Source of the DNA: Basidiobolus ranarum
Taxonomy: Eukaryota > Basidiobolomycota > Basidiobolomycetes > Basidiobolales
NCBI GenBank assembly: GCA_040143965.1
Contig: JASJQH010000017.1
Location: forward strand, 1-50,761
Direction of reading: 5' to 3'
DNA length: 50,761 nucleotides
This document shows, in pieces, positions 1 through 9,942 of this stretch. How positions within the stretch are numbered: the stretch's first letter is position 1; each line of letters starts with the position of its first letter. Both the position numbers and the translations under genes were made by a program. The notes beneath the pieces are model-generated. The model searched no databases. It was not told the DNA's origin and saw only the letters and a list, made by a program, of their open reading frames with translations.

Positions 1-1157
1 ATAATAACCTCCATATTGTTTAAGATGTAATGAACAATCTCTACTGCACACTCTTGACGATTCCAAAAATCATTCTCATCCAAGTATCTATTCAACTTCA
101 GGTAAATATAGAGGAATTATTCGATTCAACGATTAATACAACATACCTAAATAGATATCTGCTGGTTAAGCCAACATTGGCAGCATTAGCGTTGTTCAGA
201 AGAGTTTTGAGGCATGACAATGCAAGCTCGTTAATATCTTCATCAGCTGTTTCCTCAGAATCTATGCTGTGACAATCTTGAGGTTTAGAATCACTAATTT
301 TGGCATCATTCCTAAATTGATGTTTTAATATCCAGCTTGTTAGAAAAGTGTACTAGTCATTGATATAACATACGCAGGATTCAAAAGGTTCACGTCAAGC
401 TCGGCGATGTCAATGTTGCATAAGAATGAAGGTAGAATAATACCAAGATGTTTTTTGGTATACGATGTCTTTCCAGAGGGCGAAGAGACGAAACTAGAAA
501 GAGCTCTCAACCCAAGTATACGCATTCTTAATCAACAAATACAATGAGTCAACAAAATCGATTAAAGCTAAACTGTCGGATGGTTACCTTCTGTTTACAT
601 CCGGAGAAGTGTCTAGACACTGACACCACTCACTGTACTTTGCTAATAGAACCTCTAGTAACGAAGATAATTCATTATCAATACCTAGAGAAGAACCGTC
701 GTAGGTTGAGCAAAATAAGCAGAACTATTGTGAAAGAAAAGAATAATAAGCTCTTTGCTCGAATAAATAGATAGTCTGTAGTTGGGTAAGTAGAACATAC
801 AGTTTGAACGGCAGCCACCATAGAATCGTAAACCTCAGTTTTTAAGACCATAGTAATGGAGTTCAAAACACCTTTAGCAAACAGGTTGACATCTCGAGTG
901 CAACCACGCAATAATTCGTTCCATATTGCTAGTGATACCTCGACATCGGTGAGTTTTCTTCTATTTGCGTCATGAGCCACTCGCTTTTCTAAGTAACGCG
1001 CAACCTTAAGTAATTTAACTGGTCTAGAGCTAGCGTAAAAAATAAGGTAGGAAGTTTCACTAGGCTTAGGGCCCTTTTGGGTAGTTTGTCGAGGGTAGCA
1101 GTTTTCTATTAACTTGGCGTGTTTAGTGAAAATCAAGTGAGTTACCGAGCGCACCAT
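1..1157 (-). CDS. EFR3: EFR3 homologue, plasma-membrane PI4-kinase anchor (3' end missing)
   Basis: Efr3 proteins are palmitoylated helical-repeat scaffolds that hold the Stt4/PI4KA kinase complex at the plasma membrane. The N-terminus has the family pattern: KHAKLIENCYPR, then SETSYLIFYASSRP and a long helical region. I read five exons: 797-1157, 588-684, 374-526, 147-266 and 1-87. Their phases join without a stop, giving about 272 codons before the left edge. Later exons keep Efr3-like segments (RILGLRALSSFV, LGIILPSFLCNI, ALSCLKTLLNNA). The start is the ATG at 1157. The first donor (GTTCTA) is non-consensus but is the only one that keeps frame; the commoner-looking GTATGT 4 nt upstream leads to a stop. 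Family assignment is firm; exon edges are inferred. Confidence 0.85.
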
Positions 1158-1904
1158 GATGGTAATACTCGGGGATGGTTGAAATGAAATGGAGAATGTA
1201 CTTAAGTTGAAGGGATATTAAGCTAAAAAAGTTGTAGTAATAGTTCTATGAAGAAACGCAAGAGATAGTCAAAGTAATTAATTTGGCAAGTATACAAGAA
1301 TAACTCAAACGAAAAGAGCCGCGTACTAGAAACCTGTCTATTGTTGATTGGGAAGTACAATTGAGAAAATGGATGGTATATAATTCAACTAGTGACACTC
1401 GAACTAAAATAGAAGCATGCAAGATATATGGGGATGGAAAGGAAATATCTAGCAATTTATCTACAGCTGGAAGCTGCACATCTCTTGCATTGATTCATCT
1501 TATGCTTACCAATGAATTGAAGCCGATTGGAAGCGACTGATATCAGAGTTCATCCAAAAGCTACAACTGGTACAAGTGATAGATTGATTTAATTTCAATA
1601 TATTTGATGCGGCTTCAAGCTCGACCTGATTCAGCATAGCCAACTCATATCCGAAATAAACAGTCCGTTCACCCGACATCTTATCCTAAACGGGCGTTGT
1701 TTGCTTCCTGCCCTAAGTAAAACCGATTAGTTAAAATATCGAGTTCTTTGAGTTTTAATTTGCTGAATTCTAGATTGAGGTAAATGAGTACACAACTCAT
1801 ATGAAAATACTTATTTATAAGTCAAATGATATTGAAATGTTTTAGAATAGTCATATGACTTTATTTATATATACATTAAACAACTCTAGTGAGGGTGAGA
1901 TATC
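1158..1904. other. Intergenic: EFR3 promoter side and DPP5 3' side
   Basis: About 750 bases with no gene I can support. A 77-codon minus-strand open frame at 1246-1479 has no recognisable domain. A TTTATT (AATAAA on the minus strand) near 1860 could be the polyadenylation signal of the peptidase gene. Confidence 0.6.
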
Positions 1905-4142
1905 TCACATCATCCATAAGGGTTGGGCATCATCGATTTCTTCCCAGCTGTACTTCGCTGTTGCATTTTTGGCTGGTTCTTGCTCATTTTCAGAGACTAC
2001 CTCATCTTCTTGGAAAATATTCCAAACTTGAAAGCTTTCTTCCTGTGACTGGAATCTTGATGTTACCTCATTACCCTCCGGTTCAACAGCCGTGTACTTG
2101 TTTAGCCAGCCCAATACTTCGTGATGCCAACGAATTGAGTTGCTGGGCTTAAGAGTCCAATGGTTTTCATCAGGGAAATACAGTAGACGAGATGGAATTC
2201 CTTGACGCTGAAGAGCGGTGAAAGTAGATAAACCAGCACCATCTACAATTCTGTAATCCTTACCACCATGTATGACTAGAGTGGGAGTAGTCCATTTATT
2301 GACATACTTGGAAGGTGACCAGTGTTGATAGACTCGTTTTGCCTTTGGATCCCATGGTGTACCTCCAAAGTCAAATTCGGGGAAGTAAAGCTCCTCAGTA
2401 GTGTAGTAAAGGTCAATAGTATCAAAAACTCCATCATGATTAACAAAACAATTGAATCGCTTAGTATGTCCATTTAGCCAGTTAATCATGTAACCGCCAT
2501 AGCTAGCTCCTAAAGCGCACATACGGGAACTATCAATAAAGCTATATTCATCGAGAACATAGTCTAGTCCCATCATTAGATCGCGGTAAGGCGCTCCACC
2601 CCAATTCTTATTAATTTGATCGGTGAATTTTTGCCCGTATCCGGTAGATCCTCGTGGGTTGATGGCAACAACAACGTAACCAGCAGAGGCATAGATTTGT
2701 GGGTTCCATAGGAAGTTGAATCCATCGGTCCATGCACCTTGAGGCCCACCATGTATTAAAAATGCTAGAGGATACTTTTTCTTGGGATCAAAATCAATCG
2801 GCTTGAAAATAAATCCATGAACGCTATCCCCGTAGCTTCCCTTGAACCAAAACTCTTCCGGTTTAGCCATGTACACGTCTTGAAGTTTGCTCTTATGAAG
2901 ATCTGTATGTTGAGCGATTCTTCCGCTTCTAGGAGATATGGTAAACACCTCAGCAGGGTAGGTGAAAGAGCTCATCATCATAAGTAAATGTCCATAATAC
3001 CCACGGAAAGGAGTCAACCCCCAAGCGTAATGATCTTGTGATAGTCGAGATATGCGTTCATTATGAACGTGAATCGAAAATGTTTTTGCTTTTCCCTCTT
3101 CTTCAGCGACAACATACAATATTTTCGAGTCCTTCGACCAACTCAGACTAGAAGGACTGCGATCCCAATCCTCAGCAACATATCGGCGCTGATCGCTACT
3201 TCTATCATACAGGACAATTCGACGGCGATCAGCTTCATAGCCGGGAGTTTCCATCTGTAGCCATGCCAAATATTTACCATTAGGTGAATAAGTGGGAGAA
3301 GAACAAGCTCCACGATTGGACTCAGTGAGGGTAGTTGGTTTTTGATCTCCAGATATGGGAGCTACGTATATTTTAGTGTCTGTTTCCCATGCTTGATCTC
3401 TTCCAGGTTTTTTAGCCAAGAATGCAATTTCGCGACCGTCTGGAGAAATGTCATAGTCATGAGATCCGCCAAAAGGTTCGACAGGGGATTCTAATTGTGT
3501 TTCTTGCATAATATTTACAGGTCTTGATGATAGATTAAAGGCGTTACGCTGTCTTTCTATGCCAACCGTAAATATTTGGGCCTTTTTGTTTTGTATAAAG
3601 TGATCCCAATGACGAACAAAAAGTTCATCAAATACCAGTGCCGAATCAACTTTCGTAGATTTTTCGTGGTCCAAACGAGCAGCCTCTTCCATGGAGCCAT
3701 CTTCGTATACCGAAGAAGTAAAAGTTAATAACGACTTGTCAGCATTGTACTTGATATTAGCAATGCCGGTTGGAAACTGGGTAATTTGAACTGGCTCAGT
3801 ACGTGCAGTAATCGAAACAGACCATAGTTGGGAAGAGTTTGAACGATCCGAAATAAAACCAACATTAGAAGAGTCTAACCAAACAGGCTCTCTATCTCCA
3901 TATGTACTTGGGGCAGTGAGAGATAGAACCTTGCCAGTAACAAGACTTAATAATTCGAGATTTCTATAGAACTTGCTTTCTTCAATAGAATAACGCCCTT
4001 TACTCAGCACAGCCCAGTGTCCATCTGGCGAAGGTATAGCAGCCGATGGACGGTCAAGACTTACCAAATCCTCGATGGTGAAGGGCCGAAGGGCAGACAC
4101 TACTGTTGCAAACGCAAAGCAGCAATAATTTGGCCACCTCAT
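1905..4142 (-). CDS. Secreted dipeptidyl-peptidase 5-like serine peptidase (S9 prolyl oligopeptidase family)
   Basis: A single uninterrupted frame of 745 codons. The ATG at 4142 gives a short basic start and a hydrophobic stretch (NYCCFAFATVVSAL) that looks like a signal peptide; an ATG 27 codons upstream would bury it, so I prefer 4142. The first ~440 residues form the beta-propeller region with WD/TolB-like blades (SPDGREIAFLAKK, SPNGKYLAWLQ). The C-terminal alpha/beta hydrolase domain carries the triad: Ser547 in GASYGG, Asp629 in HGGKDYR and His661 in DENHW. Secreted fungal DPP5 enzymes remove dipeptides from peptides outside the cell, so a nutritional role is likely. Length (about 720-745) fits the family. 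It has no introns while most neighbours have many. Confidence 0.93.
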   Translation of the reverse strand: MRWPNYCCFAFATVVSALRPFTIEDLVSLDRPSAAIPSPDGHWAVLSKGRYSIEESKFYRNLELLSLVTGKVLSLTAPSTYGDREPVWLDSSNVGFISDRSNSSQLWSVSITARTEPVQITQFPTGIANIKYNADKSLLTFTSSVYEDGSMEEAARLDHEKSTKVDSALVFDELFVRHWDHFIQNKKAQIFTVGIERQRNAFNLSSRPVNIMQETQLESPVEPFGGSHDYDISPDGREIAFLAKKPGRDQAWETDTKIYVAPISGDQKPTTLTESNRGACSSPTYSPNGKYLAWLQMETPGYEADRRRIVLYDRSSDQRRYVAEDWDRSPSSLSWSKDSKILYVVAEEEGKAKTFSIHVHNERISRLSQDHYAWGLTPFRGYYGHLLMMMSSFTYPAEVFTISPRSGRIAQHTDLHKSKLQDVYMAKPEEFWFKGSYGDSVHGFIFKPIDFDPKKKYPLAFLIHGGPQGAWTDGFNFLWNPQIYASAGYVVVAINPRGSTGYGQKFTDQINKNWGGAPYRDLMMGLDYVLDEYSFIDSSRMCALGASYGGYMINWLNGHTKRFNCFVNHDGVFDTIDLYYTTEELYFPEFDFGGTPWDPKAKRVYQHWSPSKYVNKWTTPTLVIHGGKDYRIVDGAGLSTFTALQRQGIPSRLLYFPDENHWTLKPSNSIRWHHEVLGWLNKYTAVEPEGNEVTSRFQSQEESFQVWNIFQEDEVVSENEQEPAKNATAKYSWEEIDDAQPLWMM

Positions 4143-5135
4143 GACAGTTAGAAATAAGTTAAATGGAGTAAGATCTTTAAGAAAGCAGTTATAAGAATGA
4201 CAAATTAGTGTCCGTAGCGCCACTCATATTTATATTTATAATCAAGTGTCCACGCGTTTTCAGGCTCGTCATGACTCACAGGGAAAACATAATTTGTAAC
4301 ACAGCCACCGTCAACGTGATTGTTATCTTAAAAAGGAAAACCAAGAGCTGATTTGCTCCTGTTCACTGAATGAGTTCCCAAAAGAGACGACATCCAGAAT
4401 GCAACAAGGGATAAATTATTACGATAGAAGTGAGTTTAAGGGGCAATGAGCTTCACGGAGCAAGACCTACCTCACATGGGCATTTGATACGATTGTAGTT
4501 GAAGCCTACCACTAGCCTACGAATAGTGATATTTTGTGAAAATGCAACACGTATTATTTCAGGCGTTCTAGTCCAAGAGATTAGAATATTCACAAGGATT
4601 CGCCATGGTTAGGAATCGTGGTAGTATAATAATTTCAAGAATTTTTGAGGCTTATACTGATCATCAGAATCACCTAAAAGAATCTTTATTCGTCAACTGG
4701 AACCAACAATTAAAGAAGACATAGATTTGATTGAATATAAGACAAACTCGACTATGATGCGAGAAAGATACCAAGTTTGATTTGTAAAAGTCAACCAAAA
4801 AGCATGACATCGAAAGAAGAATCACAAATCTAACTAGAATTAAGATTTGATAGATTCTGATAGAAAAGATGTTATATGATAGTGAAGTACATATTTTCCT
4901 GATCCAATGGCATATACGAATTGGCAGCGGTGGAAAAGAACCTGTATTAAACATTCGGAATCAAAGGCGCTAAATGAAGTTGTGGTTAAATCATATTTTT
5001 CCCTAATGTAAATAAACGGGATATTCTGGGGATAGTTGCATGCGATTAAGACATAAAATAGCTTCCATTTCAACTTACGGCCACACTTCCTACTCCGCTT
5101 AGCATCAAACCGCTTCCACTTTGTAAGGTTGCAAA
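4143..5135. other. Intergenic, no gene seen
   Basis: About 1 kb between the peptidase start and the cyclin stop. Open frames here (4670-4954 and 4840-5166, minus) show no domain; the second overlaps the cyclin C-terminus in another frame and looks like a shadow. Confidence 0.6.
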
Positions 5136-5765
5136 TTACCGGCGACGTACGGAAAGTGATTCCCAAGAATTACTCATAACATTACCACCTTGATGGATGT
5201 TAGGGAATGACCAACGACGTCCAGTAGGAGGTCCGTTTGTGGGAGATGCCTGAGGTTGATTTAAGTATGTATTGTGGCGTTCAAATTGGCGTATGTAAAG
5301 CGACCATTGAGAAAATTCCTCTGAAGATACATATGTATTGTACTTGATCATAGTAAGCAATTTGGTCTCCCATTGATTAAGAATATCCAGGGATAGTCCA
5401 CTCAACTGACACCAAGTACGGTTGGCATAGGTACAGTCCTCAAGACTTTTATGAGCCAGTACAAGTGCCGCTAGGAACAAATTGAATTCGAAATCCTGCT
5501 CTTTTCTTAGCACTCCAGCGAATTCTTTGATCCTTTGGACATATTTCAAAGCTAGGTATACTGTTGCGGTGGATATGGCACTCTTTGTAACTACATTGTG
5601 GCAAAAGTGGGTAAAAAAGGCGCCTGATACTCGACACGACCTCTCTTCCTGCTTGTGAAGCATAGTAAACATCAGTTCAGAAGCCAACTTCGATAACGAG
5701 TAAACCTTCTCCTTTGAGAAAGTGGCTAACTGTGCTTGTTCGAATGGAAGAAGATTGTACATCAT
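5136..5765 (-). CDS. Pho80/Pcl-like cyclin (cyclin_N fold)
   Basis: About 209 residues. The cyclin box is visible: SKLASELMFTMLHKQ, then FFTHFCHNVVTKSAIS, TATVYLALKYVQRIKEF, FLAALVLAHKSLED and WCQLSGLSLDILNQWE, followed by the partly helical ISSEEFSQW-like segment typical of Pcl1/Pcl2-group cyclins that pair with Pho85-type kinases. The C-terminus is short, polar and basic (GRRWSFPNIHQGG). The frame is open upstream to 5819, but the upstream part is hydrophobic and unlike the family, so I start at the ATG at 5765 (or the next at 5762) before YNLLPFEQAQLATF. A spliced 5' exon cannot be excluded: a good GTAAGT donor lies at about 6118 on this strand, but no phase-matched acceptor was found. The partner kinase and process are inference. 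Confidence 0.8.
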   Translation of the reverse strand: MMYNLLPFEQAQLATFSKEKVYSLSKLASELMFTMLHKQEERSCRVSGAFFTHFCHNVVTKSAISTATVYLALKYVQRIKEFAGVLRKEQDFEFNLFLAALVLAHKSLEDCTYANRTWCQLSGLSLDILNQWETKLLTMIKYNTYVSSEEFSQWSLYIRQFERHNTYLNQPQASPTNGPPTGRRWSFPNIHQGGNVMSNSWESLSVRRR

Positions 5766-6738
5766 GATTATGAATAAAGATATCAAGCAGATTGGGAGAG
5801 TTAGTAGGTTTGTCAGCAATGAGATTGGATTAAATTACAAAATTGAAGAGAACTCCAAGTATATGTTTCGTTCTTATCAAAATATATAAACTAGAAAAGA
5901 CTCCGTAGATACAGGAGCTCACCTAGAAACCCGGTATTTTGCACCTCGCAATACTATACATTTTTTAACAATAACATAAATCAATATAGTCGGTGTTTCA
6001 TTGCACTTTCCCTTCGCCAACATCTACCACTGATGCAAGTTTGACTGAAATTGAACTACATTGTTTATCTCCTAAAATTCACCGGCCCCAGTCTTAAGAA
6101 CCTAATCTCTCACTTACCTCTTAAGGTGTTGTAACAGCTTCATGCAGAGCTGTTGATTGTAAACTCTTTAACATTACGTCTCTTTTGTTTGAATCCATGT
6201 AGCCTCCAGATTGCCTTTCCCATCGTTTGTTTTCATCTTGCATGAACCATTCCGATGACAAAAATCCAGTCACACACTGGCAATGAGTTGATGTTATGTG
6301 TGGCTGATTTATTTGATCATTCATTGGAGTGGTTAAGAAAGCAACCTCGCAGCTAAGAGAATCAAAATAGATTTATTAAGATATAATATTACCATCTACT
6401 AATATCTTCTAGAATGAAATTAGAGCTACTACCTTTGAAGCGAAAAAGACAAAAAAACTCATCACCAATATTTATCGAAACAAATAGAGAAGTCGAAGAA
6501 AAACTGAGACTTTAAAAATTATATGCATAAAAAAGACCCGAAAAAAGGACATTAGTTAACTGTGGAACTCGACTGATGTAGGAATGCCCACTTGGTAGCT
6601 ATTTAAAAATTACTAAATCCCAACCTCTGAGATCTCCTTCGGGGCCGTTGAATTTAGAAAGATAAACAAGGGATTCTAATTAACTTTGAACACGAAATAG
6701 GGTAGAAGAGTGAATATAGTTATTCTGGGATATGTCTA
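5766..6738. other. Intergenic between the cyclin and HAP5
   Basis: Almost 1 kb. A 67-codon minus frame (6121-6324) and a 33-codon plus frame from 6414 (MKLELLPLKRKRQK...) are open but unrecognised. The minus frame sits upstream of the cyclin and could be 5' leader; neither is supported as a gene. Confidence 0.5.
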
Positions 6739-7879
6739 TTATTCTTGCGGAGATTGGTGTGGTTGCCCTTGCCCCGGTGTCGTATAGGCAGCTCCGGTGG
6801 GTGCACGCATCTGGTATTGCTGAGACTGCTGCATCTGCTGTTGGAGTTGTAGTTGGTACTGTTGAAGCTGTTCCTGAGTAAACTACACAAGAAAATAGTT
6901 AACATCAATGAGATGAAATGAGGATATAGCTTAGATAATTGACACTTACCTGCTGGTAATACGCCGGATCAATCACACGTTGGTCTACAGCAAGCCCCTT
7001 TAAATAAGGTGTGAGTATAAAATACAGATAAACTAGGAAAGACCCTAACTTACTCCTTGATATGGTGAAAGTCCAGCAGCTTGGTAGTAAGCAGCATAAG
7101 CATTGGGATCATAAATATCCGACTAGATATGCAATTCAATTAGCAACACGCAGTCTAAAGCCGCTTTGAATAGCAAGATAACTTACTTCTTCTTTGGGTC
7201 TTTTGGCCTTGGATAAGTCTTCACGAGGAACAATATCAATGAGAAAGTCGAATTGATCTGATTTACTCACTGCACTTGCCACGTCACTTCGTTGCAAAGT
7301 GCGACGCTTATTTTCTTCCGCGTGCATCCAGGCACGCATCGTTATCTCAGTAATGAAAATTTCGCAAGCTTTGGAGAACAGTATGGGCGCCTAGAAACGT
7401 ATTAATCAACTCAATTCTCACAAAAAACGGAGCAATACAGCTAATAAGATATCTTACTTCGGCACTGATCATCTATAAAAAATGGTTAATATCTTGCTTA
7501 ATGATTATGTGGGTATAAACATATTTGAATCATGGATTCAAAGTTACTCTACCTTCACATCCTCATCGGTTTTCATAACTTTTTTAATTCTAGCCAAAGG
7601 GAGAGGGTGCAACTTGAAGTCGGAGTCGTAGGTTTCCGCGATAGATACTTGACTTGCCCAAAAGTTCTGCAGGAATTGATCCTGTTGGGAGAGCTGTTGG
7701 TTTGTAGTTTGAACTTGTGGTTGAGTATGACCAGTAGCTACGTGTACTGTTGTTGGTTGTTGAATTTGAGATTGAACTTGTGGATATCCAGCGTTGGCGA
7801 CATGTTCTATCCCAGAGTTTGTAAGAGGTGACATATTTTGGTAAGGTAACTGACCAGAGGTGGTGACAGGTAAAGACAT
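6739..7879 (-). CDS. HAP5: CCAAT-binding factor subunit HAP5 / NF-YC
   Basis: NF-YC pairs with NF-YB through a histone fold, and the dimer with NF-YA binds CCAAT boxes. The histone-fold core is nearly canonical: [71 protein letters not shown]. It is split over several exons. The ATG at 7879 begins a Gln-rich N-terminus (about 75 residues) before the fold. MISAE is encoded by a 15-nt exon at 7458-7472, between introns with GTAGAG...ATAG and GTAAGA...CTAG ends. Downstream exons encode a [14 protein letters not shown] segment and a Gln-rich tail ending SPQE. The divergent dUTPase gene starts 552 bases away. Confidence 0.95.
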
Positions 7880-8431
7880 TGAAGCAGTAGTCTAGGAACT
7901 CACTAACACAACGTTATTGGACTTGTAGAAGTATAAAATAATAAATGGGAACTATCGAAACCTGTATACGCCCAACTCTCGGAAAAGCAGATTCTATAAG
8001 GTCTTGGTTTTTAGATCACATAACGCGCTTTATTTAAACAATACCCTACAAAATCTGCAGTAAGACGCGCTCATATTTTTGTGAACTATGACTTCAAAAT
8101 GAGGATGGATTTGTAGCCAATCATATGCGCATTCACACAATTAATATCAGAAAAAACGAAAACCACAATGTTTCAGTATACATTCTCCACCATTGCTTAT
8201 ATTTTTGATAGAAAACGATTGATACTTATAATGCAAGATCCAATCTGTCGTACATAAAGTTAGTTAAATCTTGCTCACTTGATAGTTAAATTTAAGAGGC
8301 GAGTTGAATACAAGTAGGGTCAACCGCAATTTAAAGAATCTGAATAAGGAAAATAATTGTTTGTTGATTTCACCAATACTTCCCGTGTCGATATCGTGTT
8401 TTCAATATTTCTGCTTCCATAAATACTGCCC
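7880..8431. promoter_or_regulatory. Divergent intergenic region HAP5 / dUTPase
   Basis: Both flanking genes are transcribed away from this 552-base region, so it must hold both promoters. I see A+T-rich stretches but no motif I would call. Confidence 0.5.
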
Positions 8432-9156
8432 ATGTTTTCTTTAAAATTCAATTACCTTCAAACTTTCGGGAAACCCCTATCTTCTTACTACAGAACAGTT
8501 TCGTCCGGCATTATGGGTTCTAATAACATTGTTTCTACTGACTGCGATGTCAAGGTGTTAAAACGCAAATATTCTTCAGAGCCAAACCCTACTCCTGAAA
8601 AGATCGCAAATCTCAGGATAAAAAAACTCAGCGATAAAGGTAGAGCTCCTGTTAGAAGCAGTGCTGGGGCTGCCGGTTATGATTTGTTTAGGTAAACATA
8701 ATATTCAATTGCTTTGAAGTACCAACGTTCTAAACTTATTATGCAGTGCTGAAGAGGTTGTACTTGAGCCTCATTCTCGTGCAGTTGTCAAAACTGATAT
8801 TAGTATTCATGTTCCTCATGGAACATACGGTAGAGTCGCACCTAGAAGCGGGCTTGCTGTCAAAAATTTCATTGACGTAGGTGCTGGAGTTGTCGACGAG
8901 GATTACAGGGTATTTATTTTTGTGCTTCGTATATATATATCGCATCATGTGGCTGATATTAGTTTATCATTATTAGGGTAATCTTGGTGTAGTTTTATTT
9001 AACTTCCACAAGGAGGAGTCTTTCAAAATCAACGTTGGTGACCGTATTGCCCAATTGGTTTTGGAGAGAATTGTTACACCCGATGTTGAAGTAGTTGAGG
9101 AGCTAGAAGATTCTGTTCGCGGTGCTGGTGGTTTCGGTTCTACTGGCAAAAACTGA
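8432..9156 (+). CDS. DUT1: dUTP pyrophosphatase (trimeric dUTPase)
   Basis: Hydrolyses dUTP to dUMP and diphosphate, keeping uracil out of DNA. Three exons (8432-8691, 8747-8909, 8977-9156) give 200 residues. All five motifs of the trimeric family are present: [33 protein letters not shown] and the C-terminal [10 protein letters not shown] arm. Introns are 55 and 67 nt. The first ATG (8432) gives an N-terminus rich in Phe/Tyr/Ser/Arg without acidic residues ([14 protein letters not shown]...), which looks like a mitochondrial presequence. A second in-frame ATG at codon 28 (8513) would give a shorter product without it. The dual use is inference. Confidence 0.96.
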
Positions 9157-9298
9157 TTCACATTTGGAAAAGTGTATCTTCTTGTAAATACATCATTTTT
9201 ATTTGTGAACATTTTTAAGTAATAAATATTCGTTTCCAAAGTTCATTGTGTGTTCAAAATGATAACTATTACTTTGTAACATATTGACTTGGTAATAC

Positions 9299-9783
9299 TT
9301 AATTCTTCAAGAAGTAACCATATCGAGCGGTCATGATTAAACTGTAATGATATGAGAGTAAGTTTGACGTTATCAATGACAATTTTAAGTAATTCTCACC
9401 TAAGAAGTGTAATTAGCCCAGCGGGCATCAATTTTCTACCGCGGTAGTATTTCTTTCCCATGATCCATAGAAGTGTTGCACTCACACCTATAGACACACT
9501 TTAGCGACTTCTCATAGTAATTACACGTAAGTAGAGAAATGAATATAATCATTTACCAAAGGCAACATAGGCATCCTTTGTATTCTCGCTAACTCTGGAA
9601 GCACCATACGCGATAAGCCCACCAAAAGCAACTCCTGAAGCTAGGGAGGGCGTACTTCCTGGGCTAAAGTTAATATACACTTGGTGAAATATTTATGGAA
9701 GTATATATACCTGCTTTAACATAGCCGATAATTCCTCCAGCAGCAACAAGAGTTCCATATCCATAGCCAAGGTAGTCAGTCAT
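9299..9783 (-). CDS. TMEM14 family small membrane protein
   Basis: Four exons (9711-9783, 9557-9658, 9400-9487, 9299-9341) join in frame to 101 residues. The sequence has the TMEM14/UPF0136 pattern: YGYGTLVAAGGIIGYVKAGS at the start, SLASGVAFGGLIAYGASRVS in the middle, then KYYRGRKLMPAGLI near the end, with Gly-rich transmembrane helices. Relatives are mitochondrial or endomembrane proteins; vertebrate TMEM14C acts in porphyrin transport and plant FAX proteins in fatty-acid export. The substrate here is unknown. The gene runs divergently from INTS4 with a very short shared promoter. Confidence 0.9.
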
Positions 9784-9942
9784 CGTAGATATAAAAGTAG
9801 AGAAGTGAAACTAGTTCAAGTTGATGTGTTAAGAGCAATCGAAGATAGGGCTAAATACATTCACAATACTGAGACGTAGCCATGTCTAGATTTACCAACT
9901 ACTAGCAATTTTATGCAGTTCTTTTTTAAAATCGATATTTAA

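Noticed and set aside
4670-5166. Two overlapping minus frames between the S9 peptidase and the cyclin
   Set aside because: No domain, and one overlaps the cyclin coding region in another frame.
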